Shown here: positions 1 through 6,610 of the stretch, piece after piece
How positions within the stretch are numbered: position 1 is the stretch's first letter
Layout: every line of letters starts with the position of its first letter
From: an uncultured Myxococcales bacterium
GTDB taxonomy: Bacteria; Myxococcota_A; Bradymonadia; Bradymonadales; Bradymonadaceae
Length of the DNA stretch: 6,925 bases
Assembly (NCBI GenBank): GCA_913058025.1
Contig: CAJXPN010000235.1
Location: 1-6,925, forward strand
Direction of reading: 5' to 3'
The notes under the pieces: model-generated
Seen by the model: the letters and a program-made list of their open reading frames with translations, nothing else
Databases searched by the model: none
What the model was told of the DNA's origin: nothing
Position numbers and translations under genes: made by a program

Positions 1-48
1 CGAGATTTCTGCCTGTCTCGTGGGCTCGGAGATGTGTATAAGAGACAG
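1..48 (+). other. Nextera i7 sequencing adapter (artefact)
   Basis: This is synthetic library sequence, not genome. In order it reads: end of the P7 primer (CGAGAT, 1-6), an 8-base i7 index (TTCTGCCT, 7-14, the reverse complement of AGGCAGAA, which I recall as Nextera index N703), the Read 2 adapter (GTCTCGTGGGCTCGG, 15-29) and the 19-bp Tn5 mosaic end (AGATGTGTATAAGAGACAG, 30-48). Genomic sequence starts at base 49. The adapter lies in frame with the first gene, so automatic translation gives a false N-terminus containing MCIRDS; another frame gives MYKRQ. Both strings are typical of untrimmed Nextera data. Confidence 0.98.
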
Positions 49-49
49 C

Positions 50-991
50 CCCACGGCGTTGCCGGTGGGGTTGGTCTGGACGGAGCGTGGGCGCTGGCGC
101 TCCGCGCTCAACCCGGAGCGCGGCCGCCTGGTGCGTCCGGACGAGTTCATCGCCGTGATCGCCGACGAGTACGAGGCGTCCGCGCCCACGCTCGGCGTCC
201 CTCTCCCCGTGCCTCCGCCCGTCAGCCTGCTCATCGAGGAGGTCGATCCGCCGCTCGTGCGCGTGCTCATCCTCGGGTGGTCCCACAAGGTCCCTACGCT
301 GTTGGCCGAGCTGGACAAGTTCACGAGCCAGCGCCACGAGGTCACGATCCTGACGACCGTGTCGATCGACGAGCGCGCGTTCCAGCTCGCCGGCTACGAC
401 CTCGAGCTCGAGCGCGTCGAGGTCTCCCACGTCGAGGGGGACTACAACCTCATGTCCACGTTGCGCGTCGCGAGGCCAGGGGACTTCGAGCACATCGTCA
501 TGATCGCGTCGGACTGGCTCTCGAACGCCGAGTCCTCGGACGCGCGCACGATCGTGGGGCACCTGATGTTGCGTGAGCTGTTCAAAGGGGTCGAGGGCCC
601 TCGCCCGGACGTGCTCGTCGAGATCAACGACGCCTCCAACGAGCGGCTCTTCCGGGAGCGCCCGGGCGAGGTCCTCGTGTCGAGCAAGGTCGAGGGCTCG
701 ATGATCGCGCAGGTCGCGATGCGTCCGCCGCTGCGCGCGGTCTTCGACGCGCTCTTCGGTCCCGGCATGCCCGAGATCGACTTCCTCCCCGCGATCGAGC
801 TCGGGCTCGACACGTCCCCCAGGACGTTCGAGGAGCTGCGGCTCATCTCACTCTCGGCGGGCGTGCTCGCGCTCGGGGTGAGGCTCGGCGTGGGCCGAAG
901 CGAGCGCGGCGGCGGCGTACAGCTCAACCCCTCGCGCGACGCCGAGTTCGCGCTCACGGAGAAGGACGATCTGATCGTGTTGGTCTACTGA
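50..991 (+). CDS. CASTOR/POLLUX-like ion channel, C-terminal RCK region (5'-partial)
   Basis: This is the last 313 codons of a gene whose start lies outside the contig. It resembles the cytoplasmic part of bacterial CASTOR/POLLUX/DMI1-related channels, also annotated as NAD-binding lipoprotein or potassium-channel-like proteins. These pair a pore module with two tandem RCK (nucleotide- or ion-sensing) units in the cytoplasm. Residues 1-45 of the visible part end a first RCK unit (LNPERGRL, then PDEFIAVIADE). Residues 70-90 start a second Rossmann-like unit (VRVLILGWSHKVPTLLAELD), followed by an IVMIASDW strand, DARTIVGHLMLREL, VLVEINDASNERLF and VLVSSKVEGSMIAQ. The C-terminus repeats the closing motif of unit one (QLNPSRDAEF, then DDLIVLVY). 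The pore and any transmembrane helices are missing. The TGA stop overlaps the convergent gene on the other strand. The family call is from remembered motifs and is fairly secure; the transported ion is unknown. Confidence 0.82.
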   Translation, partial: PTALPVGLVWTERGRWRSALNPERGRLVRPDEFIAVIADEYEASAPTLGVPLPVPPPVSLLIEEVDPPLVRVLILGWSHKVPTLLAELDKFTSQRHEVTILTTVSIDERAFQLAGYDLELERVEVSHVEGDYNLMSTLRVARPGDFEHIVMIASDWLSNAESSDARTIVGHLMLRELFKGVEGPRPDVLVEINDASNERLFRERPGEVLVSSKVEGSMIAQVAMRPPLRAVFDALFGPGMPEIDFLPAIELGLDTSPRTFEELRLISLSAGVLALGVRLGVGRSERGGGVQLNPSRDAEFALTEKDDLIVLVY

Positions 992-2040
992 TCGAGGGCG
1001 GATTCAGGATCGCTCGGGAGCTCGCCCTGTTCGAGAACACCCGCCTCGAGCGCCACCTCGACGCCCTCGGCGACAGGGTCGTCAGGGAGCACGTCGACGA
1101 ACGCGGGCGGGCTCTGGAGGGCGAACTCCCGGTTGATCTCCTCGGCCACCGGGTCCTTCCACCAGGGGATCTCGAGGTCGGCGGACTGCTCGATCTCGGC
1201 GATGACCTGGGCGCCAAGGAGGATGATCGCCGCGGCGAACTCCATCGAGAGCAGCACGATGATCACCGCGCCGATCGAGCCATAGACCACGTTGACCAGT
1301 GAGATCGTGGCGAAGTACCAGACCAGCGTGTTGCGTACGATCTCCCACAGGACCGCCGCGATGATCCCGCCGATGACGGCCCTCCGCAGACGCACCTGGG
1401 CGGTCGGCATGACCATGTAGATCGAGGTCAGCATGGTGACCAGGCCGCCGAAACCAGCCGCCCAGAGCAGCCAGCTCTCGAGCGCGCCCGTCGACCAGAC
1501 GAAGGTCCCGAACGTCAGCGTCTTCTCCTCGACGGCCTCGAGGAAGCCCGTCAGCACGGTGAGGAAGAACAGGCCTACGCCCATGACCGCGACGAAGAGG
1601 TAGGGCATGAGCGCGTTCACGAGGAAGTGGCGCTCTTCGTGGCGTTTGTGCCCCTTGAAGATCACGGCGAGCGCGTCGGACAGGATGCGAAACGCGATGG
1701 AGCTGAAGAAGAGCATCACCCCGAGGCCGATGCCGCCGACCGCGGCGCGGCCGTCCATGAACTCCCCGATCGTCGCGACGATCGTGGCCTCCTGGCCGGG
1801 CGCGATGAGGCCGAGTTCGTGGCTGAGCGCGCTCAGGATCTGCTCCTCGCTGAACAGGTTCGACAGCGCGATGAGCGAGAGCGCGAACAGCGGTACGAGC
1901 GAGAGCAACGCGCTGTACCCCACGGCCCCTGCGAGCAGGAAGCCCTTGTTGGGCCCGAAGAAGCGCCTGAGCACGCGCCAGAGGAACGACATGAACCTCG
2001 GGATGAAGAGCGCGGCTCGTTTTATGATGGTCTCAGTCAA
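985..2040 (-). CDS. YihY/virulence factor BrkB family inner-membrane protein
   Basis: A 351-residue polytopic membrane protein of the YihY/BrkB family (Pfam Virul_fac_BrkB), whose molecular function is unsettled. About six hydrophobic segments are visible, near residues 33-60, 101-128, 142-168, 186-211, 219-242 and 247-280. Family hallmarks are YSALLSLVPLF (42-52), MPTAQVRLRRAVIGG (211-225) leading into LWEIVRNTLVWY, and YGSIGAV (253-259) followed by the last helix ending LLGAQVIAEIE. Residues 282-351 form an acidic, proline-containing tail with no recognisable domain, presumably cytoplasmic. The chosen start is TTG at 2040, which shares a TTGA overlap with the TGA of the upstream phosphodiester-glycosidase gene and suggests translational coupling. 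An ATG at codon 17 (1992-1990) is the alternative; it has only a weak GAGG close by. The TAG stop at 987-985 overlaps the end of the convergent channel gene. Confidence 0.9.
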   Translation of the reverse strand: MTETIIKRAALFIPRFMSFLWRVLRRFFGPNKGFLLAGAVGYSALLSLVPLFALSLIALSNLFSEEQILSALSHELGLIAPGQEATIVATIGEFMDGRAAVGGIGLGVMLFFSSIAFRILSDALAVIFKGHKRHEERHFLVNALMPYLFVAVMGVGLFFLTVLTGFLEAVEEKTLTFGTFVWSTGALESWLLWAAGFGGLVTMLTSIYMVMPTAQVRLRRAVIGGIIAAVLWEIVRNTLVWYFATISLVNVVYGSIGAVIIVLLSMEFAAAIILLGAQVIAEIEQSADLEIPWWKDPVAEEINREFALQSPPAFVDVLPDDPVAEGVEVALEAGVLEQGELPSDPESALDQ

Positions 2041-2948
2041 GGTCTAACCACGACAGCGTTAAGTGTCCCTCGCTCTCCGCGGACCTCGACGCGCGCGCCG
2101 TCGGCGTGCGCGATGAGCTGGGTGGAGACGCCTCCGTCGAGGTTCAGCGCGTGGGGCGCGCCCGTGGTCTCGATCAGAAAACGGGACCACTCCCAGAGAG
2201 TCATACCATGGCTCGTCCCGCTCAACCTCCACGATGATGTGCCGGTCTCGCTCGTCGATGAGTCGGCCGCGGAGATCACGAGCCAGACGGAGTCGTCGCC
2301 GATCGCGACCGCGCTGCGCGCTGCGCCGCGCGCGTCCTTCCCCGCGCTGACCACGGACTCGCCGCCGACGACGACCCGGTCGATCGACTGAAGCGCGTGC
2401 CGTGGCGGCGAGGTCTTGGCGACCTTTGGCCAGTCGGGCCGGTGGACGAGGGACGCCTTCCCCTTCGCGTCGACGGAGAGCACCCCGGAGCCGCCGCGCC
2501 GGCGGTAGGGGCTGAGTGAGCGCCCGTCGGCGATCACGACGCCCATGGGGCGGTAGTCGCCGTCGGGGTCCGACTCGTAGAAGCCTCCGTTGACGATGGC
2601 CCACGGGCCATCGGGCTCGGGCTCGAAGACCTCTAGCCCGCCGAGGTCGTCGCGCGCGACGACCTCGGCGCGAGCAGATCGCGCGCGCCACGCGCGGCCG
2701 CTCGAGGTCTCGGTGCGCCAGAGCTGTGTGTCGACGACGAGCCCTTCGGCCTCGAGGAGCACCACCGGCGCGGTGTACTGGACGGGGCCCTCGCCCTCGT
2801 AGACCTGGGGCTTCTCGGGCGAGGTCTCCGCGTCGGGAGCGGCCGCGCCGAGCCCTGGCGGGGTCGCGTCCTGTGAGGCCTGATGTGAGGGCGAGGCGGG
2901 CTCGCACCCGAGCCACCCGAGCGCGATGATGAGAGGTAGGGTTCTCAA
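2037..2948 (-). CDS. Phosphodiester glycosidase family (NAGPA-like) probable lipoprotein
   Basis: A 303-residue exported protein with a phosphodiester glycosidase domain, the fold of the mammalian mannose-6-phosphate uncovering enzyme NAGPA (Pfam NAGPA/DUF2233). Its bacterial members are thought to cut glycosyl-phosphodiester bonds in envelope or exopolymer substrates. The N-terminus (MRTLPLIIALGWLGC) looks like a lipoprotein signal with Cys15 as the lipid site, although Trp at -3 is not canonical. A low-complexity linker (about 16-55) precedes the catalytic domain. Core motifs are AIVNGGFY (117-124), RSAVAIG (211-217), GMTLWEW (248-254) and the diagnostic NLDGGVSTQL (269-278). The start is TTG at 2948: it overlaps the hydrolase stop as TTGA, has a GAGGAG ribosome site 8 bases upstream, and places the signal peptide at the very N-terminus; longer versions would bury it. 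The natural substrate cannot be told from sequence. Confidence 0.87.
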   Translation of the reverse strand: MRTLPLIIALGWLGCEPASPSHQASQDATPPGLGAAAPDAETSPEKPQVYEGEGPVQYTAPVVLLEAEGLVVDTQLWRTETSSGRAWRARSARAEVVARDDLGGLEVFEPEPDGPWAIVNGGFYESDPDGDYRPMGVVIADGRSLSPYRRRGGSGVLSVDAKGKASLVHRPDWPKVAKTSPPRHALQSIDRVVVGGESVVSAGKDARGAARSAVAIGDDSVWLVISAADSSTSETGTSSWRLSGTSHGMTLWEWSRFLIETTGAPHALNLDGGVSTQLIAHADGARVEVRGERGTLNAVVVRP

Positions 2949-3742
2949 CGCAGGTGCTCCTCGACGAGCGCGGTGAAGCGCGCGGGATCCTCGATGGGGA
3001 TGGTGTGACCGACCCCCGTGACCTCGACGTGCTCGCCGCCGCACAGGCGCGCGAGCTCGCGCGCGCCGTCGGCGCCCACGAGCGGGTCCTCGTCCCCCGA
3101 TATCACGAGCGTGCGCGCGCGCACCCCGCGCGCGAGCACGTCGAGCGCGGGGTAGGCGATCATCGCGTCGAGCAGGCGCCGGAGCCCCTCCTCCTGGTTT
3201 CGCTGGACGCTCGCGCGCACGATCCCCTCGAGCAGCCCCTCGTTCTGCTCGAGGAAGCGGTCGCCGAGGATGGCGGGCATGGCCGCCCAGCTCATCGCCT
3301 TCATCCCGCCGGCCTCGAGCGCGCCGCGCCAGGACGCGATCGTCACGCGCGCGAGCGCGGTCGGCGCTGCGGTCGCCGAGCAGAGCACGAGCCGGTCGAG
3401 CCGGTCGGCCTGGTGGTTCGCGAAGCCGAGCGCGACGCGCGCGCCGTGGCTGAACCCGACGAGGTGCGCGCGCTCGATCTCGAGGTGGTCGAGCAGCGCG
3501 GCGAGGTCGCTGGCGTGGCGCTCGATCGTCAGCTCGAGATCGCCCACCGGGGTCTTCCCCTGGCCGCGGGCGTCGTAGGTCACGATCCGCCAGCGCGCGC
3601 CCATGGCGCGCGCCAGGCTCTTCCAGTGGAGGGTCGACTGGGACATCCCGTTGAGGAAGACCAGCGCCGGGGCGTCCAGGTCCATCCCGTACGTGGCGTG
3701 GTTCAGCTCGAGGCCGTCTTCGGGTCGGATCATCGTGGGCAT
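2945..3742 (-). CDS. Alpha/beta hydrolase fold protein
   Basis: A 265-residue cytoplasmic alpha/beta hydrolase of ordinary length, with no signal peptide. The oxyanion-loop region is VFLNGMSQST (28-37), with NG where many relatives have HG. The strand and turn YDARGQGKT (56-64) are typical. The nucleophile elbow is GFSHG (96-100) with Ser98; the acid is probably Asp219 in SGDEDPLV; the base is His246 in GVGHTIPIEDP. Overall it resembles the 3-oxoadipate enol-lactonase/BioH/esterase-like group, but the substrate cannot be assigned. The chosen start is ATG at 3742; its upstream AGAAG is a weak ribosome site. The frame stays open to 4150 only because of high GC and runs under the divergent gene, so longer forms are unlikely; ATG at codon 4 is also possible. 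It is the first gene of the minus-strand cluster, and its TGA shares TTGA with the next start. Confidence 0.88.
   Translation of the reverse strand: MPTMIRPEDGLELNHATYGMDLDAPALVFLNGMSQSTLHWKSLARAMGARWRIVTYDARGQGKTPVGDLELTIERHASDLAALLDHLEIERAHLVGFSHGARVALGFANHQADRLDRLVLCSATAAPTALARVTIASWRGALEAGGMKAMSWAAMPAILGDRFLEQNEGLLEGIVRASVQRNQEEGLRRLLDAMIAYPALDVLARGVRARTLVISGDEDPLVGADGARELARLCGGEHVEVTGVGHTIPIEDPARFTALVEEHLR
2957..2962 (-). promoter_or_regulatory. Ribosome binding site for the phosphodiester glycosidase gene
   Basis: On the minus strand GAGGAG lies 8 bases before the TTG at 2948, inside the last codons of the upstream hydrolase gene (Val-Glu-Glu-His). It decides the start in favour of TTG over any upstream in-frame codon. 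Confidence 0.7.
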
Positions 3743-3821
3743 GTCGTGCTTCTGGGCTCGAGGGGGAGGGCGGCGCGCTTTCTTGACGCGCGCGTCGTCT
3801 GAATCGAGAACATAGACAGCT

Positions 3822-3840
3822 CGTCTCAAGGATCGAGACG
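3822..3840. repeat. Short inverted repeat in divergent promoter region
   Basis: CGTCTC (3822-3827) and GAGACG (3835-3840) are perfect 6-bp inverted arms around a 7-base centre (AAGGATC). There is no following T-run, so it is not an intrinsic terminator. Its position between divergent genes suits a dimeric regulator site, but in high-GC DNA a 6-bp arm can also arise by chance. Confidence 0.35.
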
Positions 3841-3853
3841 GCGCTGGTGTTTT

Positions 3854-3863
3854 AGGACAGGAC
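3854..3863 (+). promoter_or_regulatory. Duplicated ribosome binding site for the metallophosphoesterase
   Basis: AGGAC occurs twice in tandem before the ATG at 3867. The two AGGA cores (3854-3857 and 3859-3862) end 9 and 4 bases before the start, so the first has the better spacing. They support ATG 3867 as the start. Confidence 0.55.
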
Positions 3864-3866
3864 GTC

Positions 3867-5102
3867 ATGGCATTGAAAGGGTCCATTGCGCGCTCGCTGA
3901 ATCTGCTCTTGTGGGTCGTCGTGGGCTGCTCTGGGACACGCGAGGCGTCCCGTGAGGGCGCCGGCGCGAGGATCGCCGAGCGGCCGCCCGCCGCGGCCGT
4001 CGACCCGGACGTGATGGTCGGCGAGCCCCCCAGGACGATCGCCGAACCGGCCGCGCCGGATGCGCCGGATGCGCCGGGTGCGCCGGGTGCGCCGCCCGAG
4101 GTCGAGCTTGGTGGCAGAGTGTGGCGCGTCGCGGTCGTCTCCGACCTCAACTCGAGCTACGGCAAGACCACCTACAGGGACGAGGTCCACGCCTCGGCGC
4201 GTTGGATCGCGCGTGAACTGCGCCCGGACCTCGTGCTCTCCACGGGGGACCACGTCGCGGGGATGAAGCGCGGCGTGGACCTCGACGGCATGTGGGCGGG
4301 GTTCCACGCCGCGTTCACCGACGAGCTCGCGCGCGGCGGGGTCCCGTTCGCGCCATCTCCCGGGAACCACGACGCGTCTGCCTATGAGGCGTACTCCCAC
4401 GAGCGAGAGCGCTTCGGCGCGGAGTGGTCGGCCCGGCGCCCCGACGTGCGCTTCGTCGACGACGCGCACTACCCGTTCCGCTACGCGTTCCGCCAGGGGC
4501 CGGCGCTCTTCGTCGCGCTCGACGTGACCGTGGCCAGGCCGCTCTCGGGCGAGCACCTCGCGTGGCTCGAGGCGTTGCTCGAGCGCGAGCGCGACGCGGA
4601 CGTGAAGGTCGTCTTCGGGCACATCCCGCTGCGCGCGTTCGTGGGCGGGCGGAAGCGGGACGAGGTCGTCAGAGATCAGGACCTCGAGCGGGTCCTGCGG
4701 CGCGCGGGCGTCGACGCCTACTTGAGCGGCCACCACCACGCGTACTTCCCGGGCCGGGCGGCGGGGATGCGGATGGTCGCCATGCCCTGCCTGGGCTCGG
4801 GCTCGCGCAAGCTGATGGGGACCGACGACGCGAGCGCACGCGGCGTGGTCGTGCTCGAGCTCGACGCCTCCGGCGTGCGCTCGGTCGAGTCTCACACCAG
4901 CGGCTCCGGCTTCGCGCGCGTCGTGCCTCGCGGGGAGCTCCCCGAGCGGGTGGGGCAGGGCGACCAGGAGGTCTGGCGAGACGACCTCACGCCCTCACCC
5001 GCGATCGCGTCCTCCCGTCCGCAGCTCTTCACGTCACAGCGCGCACCGTCTATGCTCTCTTCTTCGACCCTCACCGACCCCCATGAAGAGGCCAAGAATT
5101 GA
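3867..5102 (+). CDS. Metallophosphoesterase (calcineurin-like) lipoprotein
   Basis: A 411-residue exported calcineurin-like phosphoesterase. The N-terminus (MALKGSIARS, then a hydrophobic run to VVVGC) is a good lipoprotein signal with Cys21 in a VVGC lipobox. A disordered linker of about 60 residues follows and contains an APD/APG repeat (63-74). Metal-ligand motifs appear in order: SDLN (92-95), GDH (127-129), GNHD (166-169), GHIP (251-254) and GHHH (288-291). The first motif has Asn95 where the family usually has His (D-x-H). The catalytic core ends near residue 345; residues 370-411 look unconserved and overlap a likely promoter for the next gene. It probably hydrolyses phosphoester substrates outside the inner membrane; the substrate is unknown. 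It heads the plus-strand cluster, and its TGA shares TTGA with the nucleotidase start. Confidence 0.88.
   Translation: MALKGSIARSLNLLLWVVVGCSGTREASREGAGARIAERPPAAAVDPDVMVGEPPRTIAEPAAPDAPDAPGAPGAPPEVELGGRVWRVAVVSDLNSSYGKTTYRDEVHASARWIARELRPDLVLSTGDHVAGMKRGVDLDGMWAGFHAAFTDELARGGVPFAPSPGNHDASAYEAYSHERERFGAEWSARRPDVRFVDDAHYPFRYAFRQGPALFVALDVTVARPLSGEHLAWLEALLERERDADVKVVFGHIPLRAFVGGRKRDEVVRDQDLERVLRRAGVDAYLSGHHHAYFPGRAAGMRMVAMPCLGSGSRKLMGTDDASARGVVVLELDASGVRSVESHTSGSGFARVVPRGELPERVGQGDQEVWRDDLTPSPAIASSRPQLFTSQRAPSMLSSSTLTDPHEEAKN
4053..4088 (+). repeat. 9-bp tandem repeat encoding Ala-Pro-Asp/Gly linker
   Basis: Four in-frame copies of a 9-base unit, GCGCCGGAT twice then GCGCCGGGT twice, with a degenerate fifth (GCGCCGCCC). 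They encode APD-APD-APG-APG in the linker between the lipid anchor and the phosphoesterase domain. The unit length is a multiple of three, so copy-number change would alter linker length without breaking the frame. Confidence 0.85.
5028..5056 (+). promoter_or_regulatory. Possible sigma-70-type promoter for the nucleotidase gene
   Basis: TTCACG (5028-5033) and TATGCT (5051-5056) are spaced by exactly 17 bases, each matching 4 of 6 consensus positions. Transcription would start near 5063, about 36 bases before the nucleotidase TTG. The site lies inside the unconserved 3' end of the metallophosphoesterase gene, so the nucleotidase could have its own promoter as well as read-through. This was found by eye only. 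Confidence 0.35.
5085..5091 (+). promoter_or_regulatory. Ribosome binding site for the HAD-IG nucleotidase
   Basis: GAAGAGG ends 7 bases before the TTG at 5099, good Shine-Dalgarno spacing. It backs TTG as the start, which is otherwise the only candidate between the in-frame stop at 5084-5086 and the catalytic motif. Confidence 0.65.
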
Positions 5103-6610
5103 GTGACGGATCACACAGCGGCAGCTCGCTGCTCGAGCTCCTGCGCGAGACCGGCGACGACATCGCGCGCAACCGCCGCATCTTCTGCAACCGTGACCTG
5201 GACCTGAGCGAGATCGACGCCATCGGCTTCGACATGGACTACACGCTCGCGGCCTACGCCCAGGAGGCGCTCGAGGACCTCTCCATCGAGCTGACCGTCG
5301 ACCGCCTCATCAGCGAGCGCGGTTACCCCGAGGCGATCCGCGAGCGCGTCCACACGATGCCCGGGTTCGCCATCCGCGGGCTCGTCATGGACACCGAGCT
5401 GGGCAACGTGCTCAAGCTCGACTCCTACCGCAACGTCTCGCGCGGCTACCACGGCTTCCGCGAGCTCTCCGAGCTCGAGGAGTCCACCTACCGCTCCGAG
5501 GCGATCCGCTTCAACGGCGAGCGCTACGCGCTCGCCGACACGCTCTTCGCGCTCCCCGAGGTCACGATGTACGCCGCGCTCGTGGCGTTCCTCGAGGAGA
5601 CCGAGGGTGAGCGAGAGAGCTGGAGGCAGGTCTACGACGACGTCCGCTTCAGCATCGATCTGGCGCACCGTGACGGCTCGCTCAAGGCCCGGATCATGGC
5701 CGACACGCCCCACTACGTCACCCGCTCCGAGGGGCTCGCGCGCGCGCTCCACCGGCTGCGCTCGTCTGGCAAGCAGCTCTTCGTGCTCACGAACTCGTGG
5801 CCCAGGTACACCGACCACTTGATGGGCTACCTGCTCGACGACATGCGCCCCGAGTACCCGAGCTGGCGCAACTACTTCGACATCATCATCGCCGCGGCCC
5901 AGAAGCCCGACTTCTTCACCGAGCCGGGCGCGCTGTTGCGCTCGGGCGACGACTACGAGCCCGGCGCCGAGGCCGCGGCGGGGCCGCTCGAGGGCGACAC
6001 GATCTACATGCACGGCAACTCGCGTGACCTGATCGAGCGCACCGGCTGGACGCCCTCTCGCACGCTCTACGTGGGCGATCACATCTACGGCGACATCCTG
6101 CGAAGCAGGAAGTCGGCTTGGCGCACCATGATGATCGTCCAGGAGATGGAGTCCGAGCTCGAGCACGCCGACGAGACCCTCGAGCAGCTCACGAGCATCC
6201 GCGAGCTCGAGGTCGCCGTGGAGCGCGTGACCTTCGAGCTCGCCTACGACGAGTGGCTCTCGAACAACCTCGACGCCGCCCTCGACGCGATCCCCAGGGC
6301 CGCCGCCCGCGGCGACCGCGACGAGCTCGAGCGCATCGCGCGCTCCGAGCTCAAGCGCGCCCGCGAGGACGGCCGCCGCCGCCGCCGTGACCTGCTCGAG
6401 CGCCTGCTCAAGGCAGAGCGCGCGCTCGACGACGATCGCAACCCCTACTGGGGCCCGATCTTCAAGGCGTACAACGCGAACTCGGTCTTCGGAGAACAAG
6501 TCGAAGACTTCGCGTGTTTGTACACCAGCAGCGTCTCGAACCTCGTCTACTACTCACCCATGCACACGTTCCGCGCGCCGCGCCGTCCGATGTCGCATGA
6601 GCGAGGGTGA
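5099..6610 (+). CDS. HAD-IG family 5'-nucleotidase (cytosolic purine 5'-nucleotidase-like)
   Basis: A 503-residue cytoplasmic HAD-superfamily nucleotidase related to eukaryotic cN-II (Pfam 5_nucleotid, TIGR02244-type), predicted to dephosphorylate nucleoside monophosphates such as IMP or GMP. HAD motifs are intact: I, DMDYTLA (45-51), nucleophile Asp45 and acid/base Asp47; II, LTNSW (230-234), Thr231; III, AQKPDFF (267-273), Lys269; IV, YVGDHIYGDI (324-333), Asp327 and Asp332. Residues 366-440 form a charged, probably helical coiled-coil stretch with a five-Arg run (426-430). The end (YTSSVSNLVYYSPMHTFRAPR) matches the family's usual C-terminus, so the gene is complete. An in-frame stop lies at 5084-5086 and no other ATG, GTG or TTG precedes the catalytic motif, so the TTG start is effectively forced. 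TTG overlaps the upstream TGA as TTGA. Exact substrate and allosteric control are not visible. Confidence 0.93.
   Translation: MSDGSHSGSSLLELLRETGDDIARNRRIFCNRDLDLSEIDAIGFDMDYTLAAYAQEALEDLSIELTVDRLISERGYPEAIRERVHTMPGFAIRGLVMDTELGNVLKLDSYRNVSRGYHGFRELSELEESTYRSEAIRFNGERYALADTLFALPEVTMYAALVAFLEETEGERESWRQVYDDVRFSIDLAHRDGSLKARIMADTPHYVTRSEGLARALHRLRSSGKQLFVLTNSWPRYTDHLMGYLLDDMRPEYPSWRNYFDIIIAAAQKPDFFTEPGALLRSGDDYEPGAEAAAGPLEGDTIYMHGNSRDLIERTGWTPSRTLYVGDHIYGDILRSRKSAWRTMMIVQEMESELEHADETLEQLTSIRELEVAVERVTFELAYDEWLSNNLDAALDAIPRAAARGDRDELERIARSELKRAREDGRRRRRDLLERLLKAERALDDDRNPYWGPIFKAYNANSVFGEQVEDFACLYTSSVSNLVYYSPMHTFRAPRRPMSHERG

Larger units (their letters stand above)
3743..3866. promoter_or_regulatory. 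Divergent intergenic region between the two gene clusters
   Basis: These 124 bases separate the start codons of the minus-strand hydrolase and the plus-strand metallophosphoesterase, so promoters for both clusters should lie here. A plus-strand TTGACG (3783-3788) resembles a -35 box but has no convincing -10 at the right distance. A minus-strand TATGTT (3814-3809) resembles a -10 box but lacks a good -35. I cannot place either promoter with confidence. An inverted repeat at 3822-3840 is the only clear structured element. Confidence 0.5.

Noticed and set aside
2170..2260. Possible frameshift or lower-GC insertion in the phosphodiester-glycosidase gene
   Set aside because: The single frame carries family motifs before (RSAVAIG) and after (GMTLWEW, NLDGGVST) this Ser/Thr-rich stretch, so the frame is intact.
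2949..3044. Longer start for the phosphodiester-glycosidase gene
   Set aside because: It would add 32 Arg/His-rich residues antisense-like to nothing conserved and would bury the signal peptide; TTG 2948 has a good ribosome site and the coupled overlap.
3743..4150. N-terminal extension of the alpha/beta hydrolase to 401 residues
   Set aside because: The extra 136 residues are low-complexity and lie under the divergent metallophosphoesterase start and promoter region; the hydrolase fold begins right after ATG 3742.
5083..5106. Seven-codon leader ORF (MKRPRIE) overlapping the nucleotidase start
   Set aside because: It is too short to distinguish from chance, its ATG lacks a ribosome site, and its AAGAGG doubles as the Shine-Dalgarno of the nucleotidase.
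6371..6389. GCC trinucleotide run as a possible expansion repeat
   Set aside because: About five units encoding an Arg run in a charged helix; ordinary for this GC-rich coding sequence.
5111..6499. A 462-codon open frame on the minus strand under the nucleotidase
   Set aside because: Its Val/Arg/Glu/Leu-rich low-complexity product is what high-GC codon bias yields opposite a real gene; it has no domain, and the sense strand carries intact HAD motifs.
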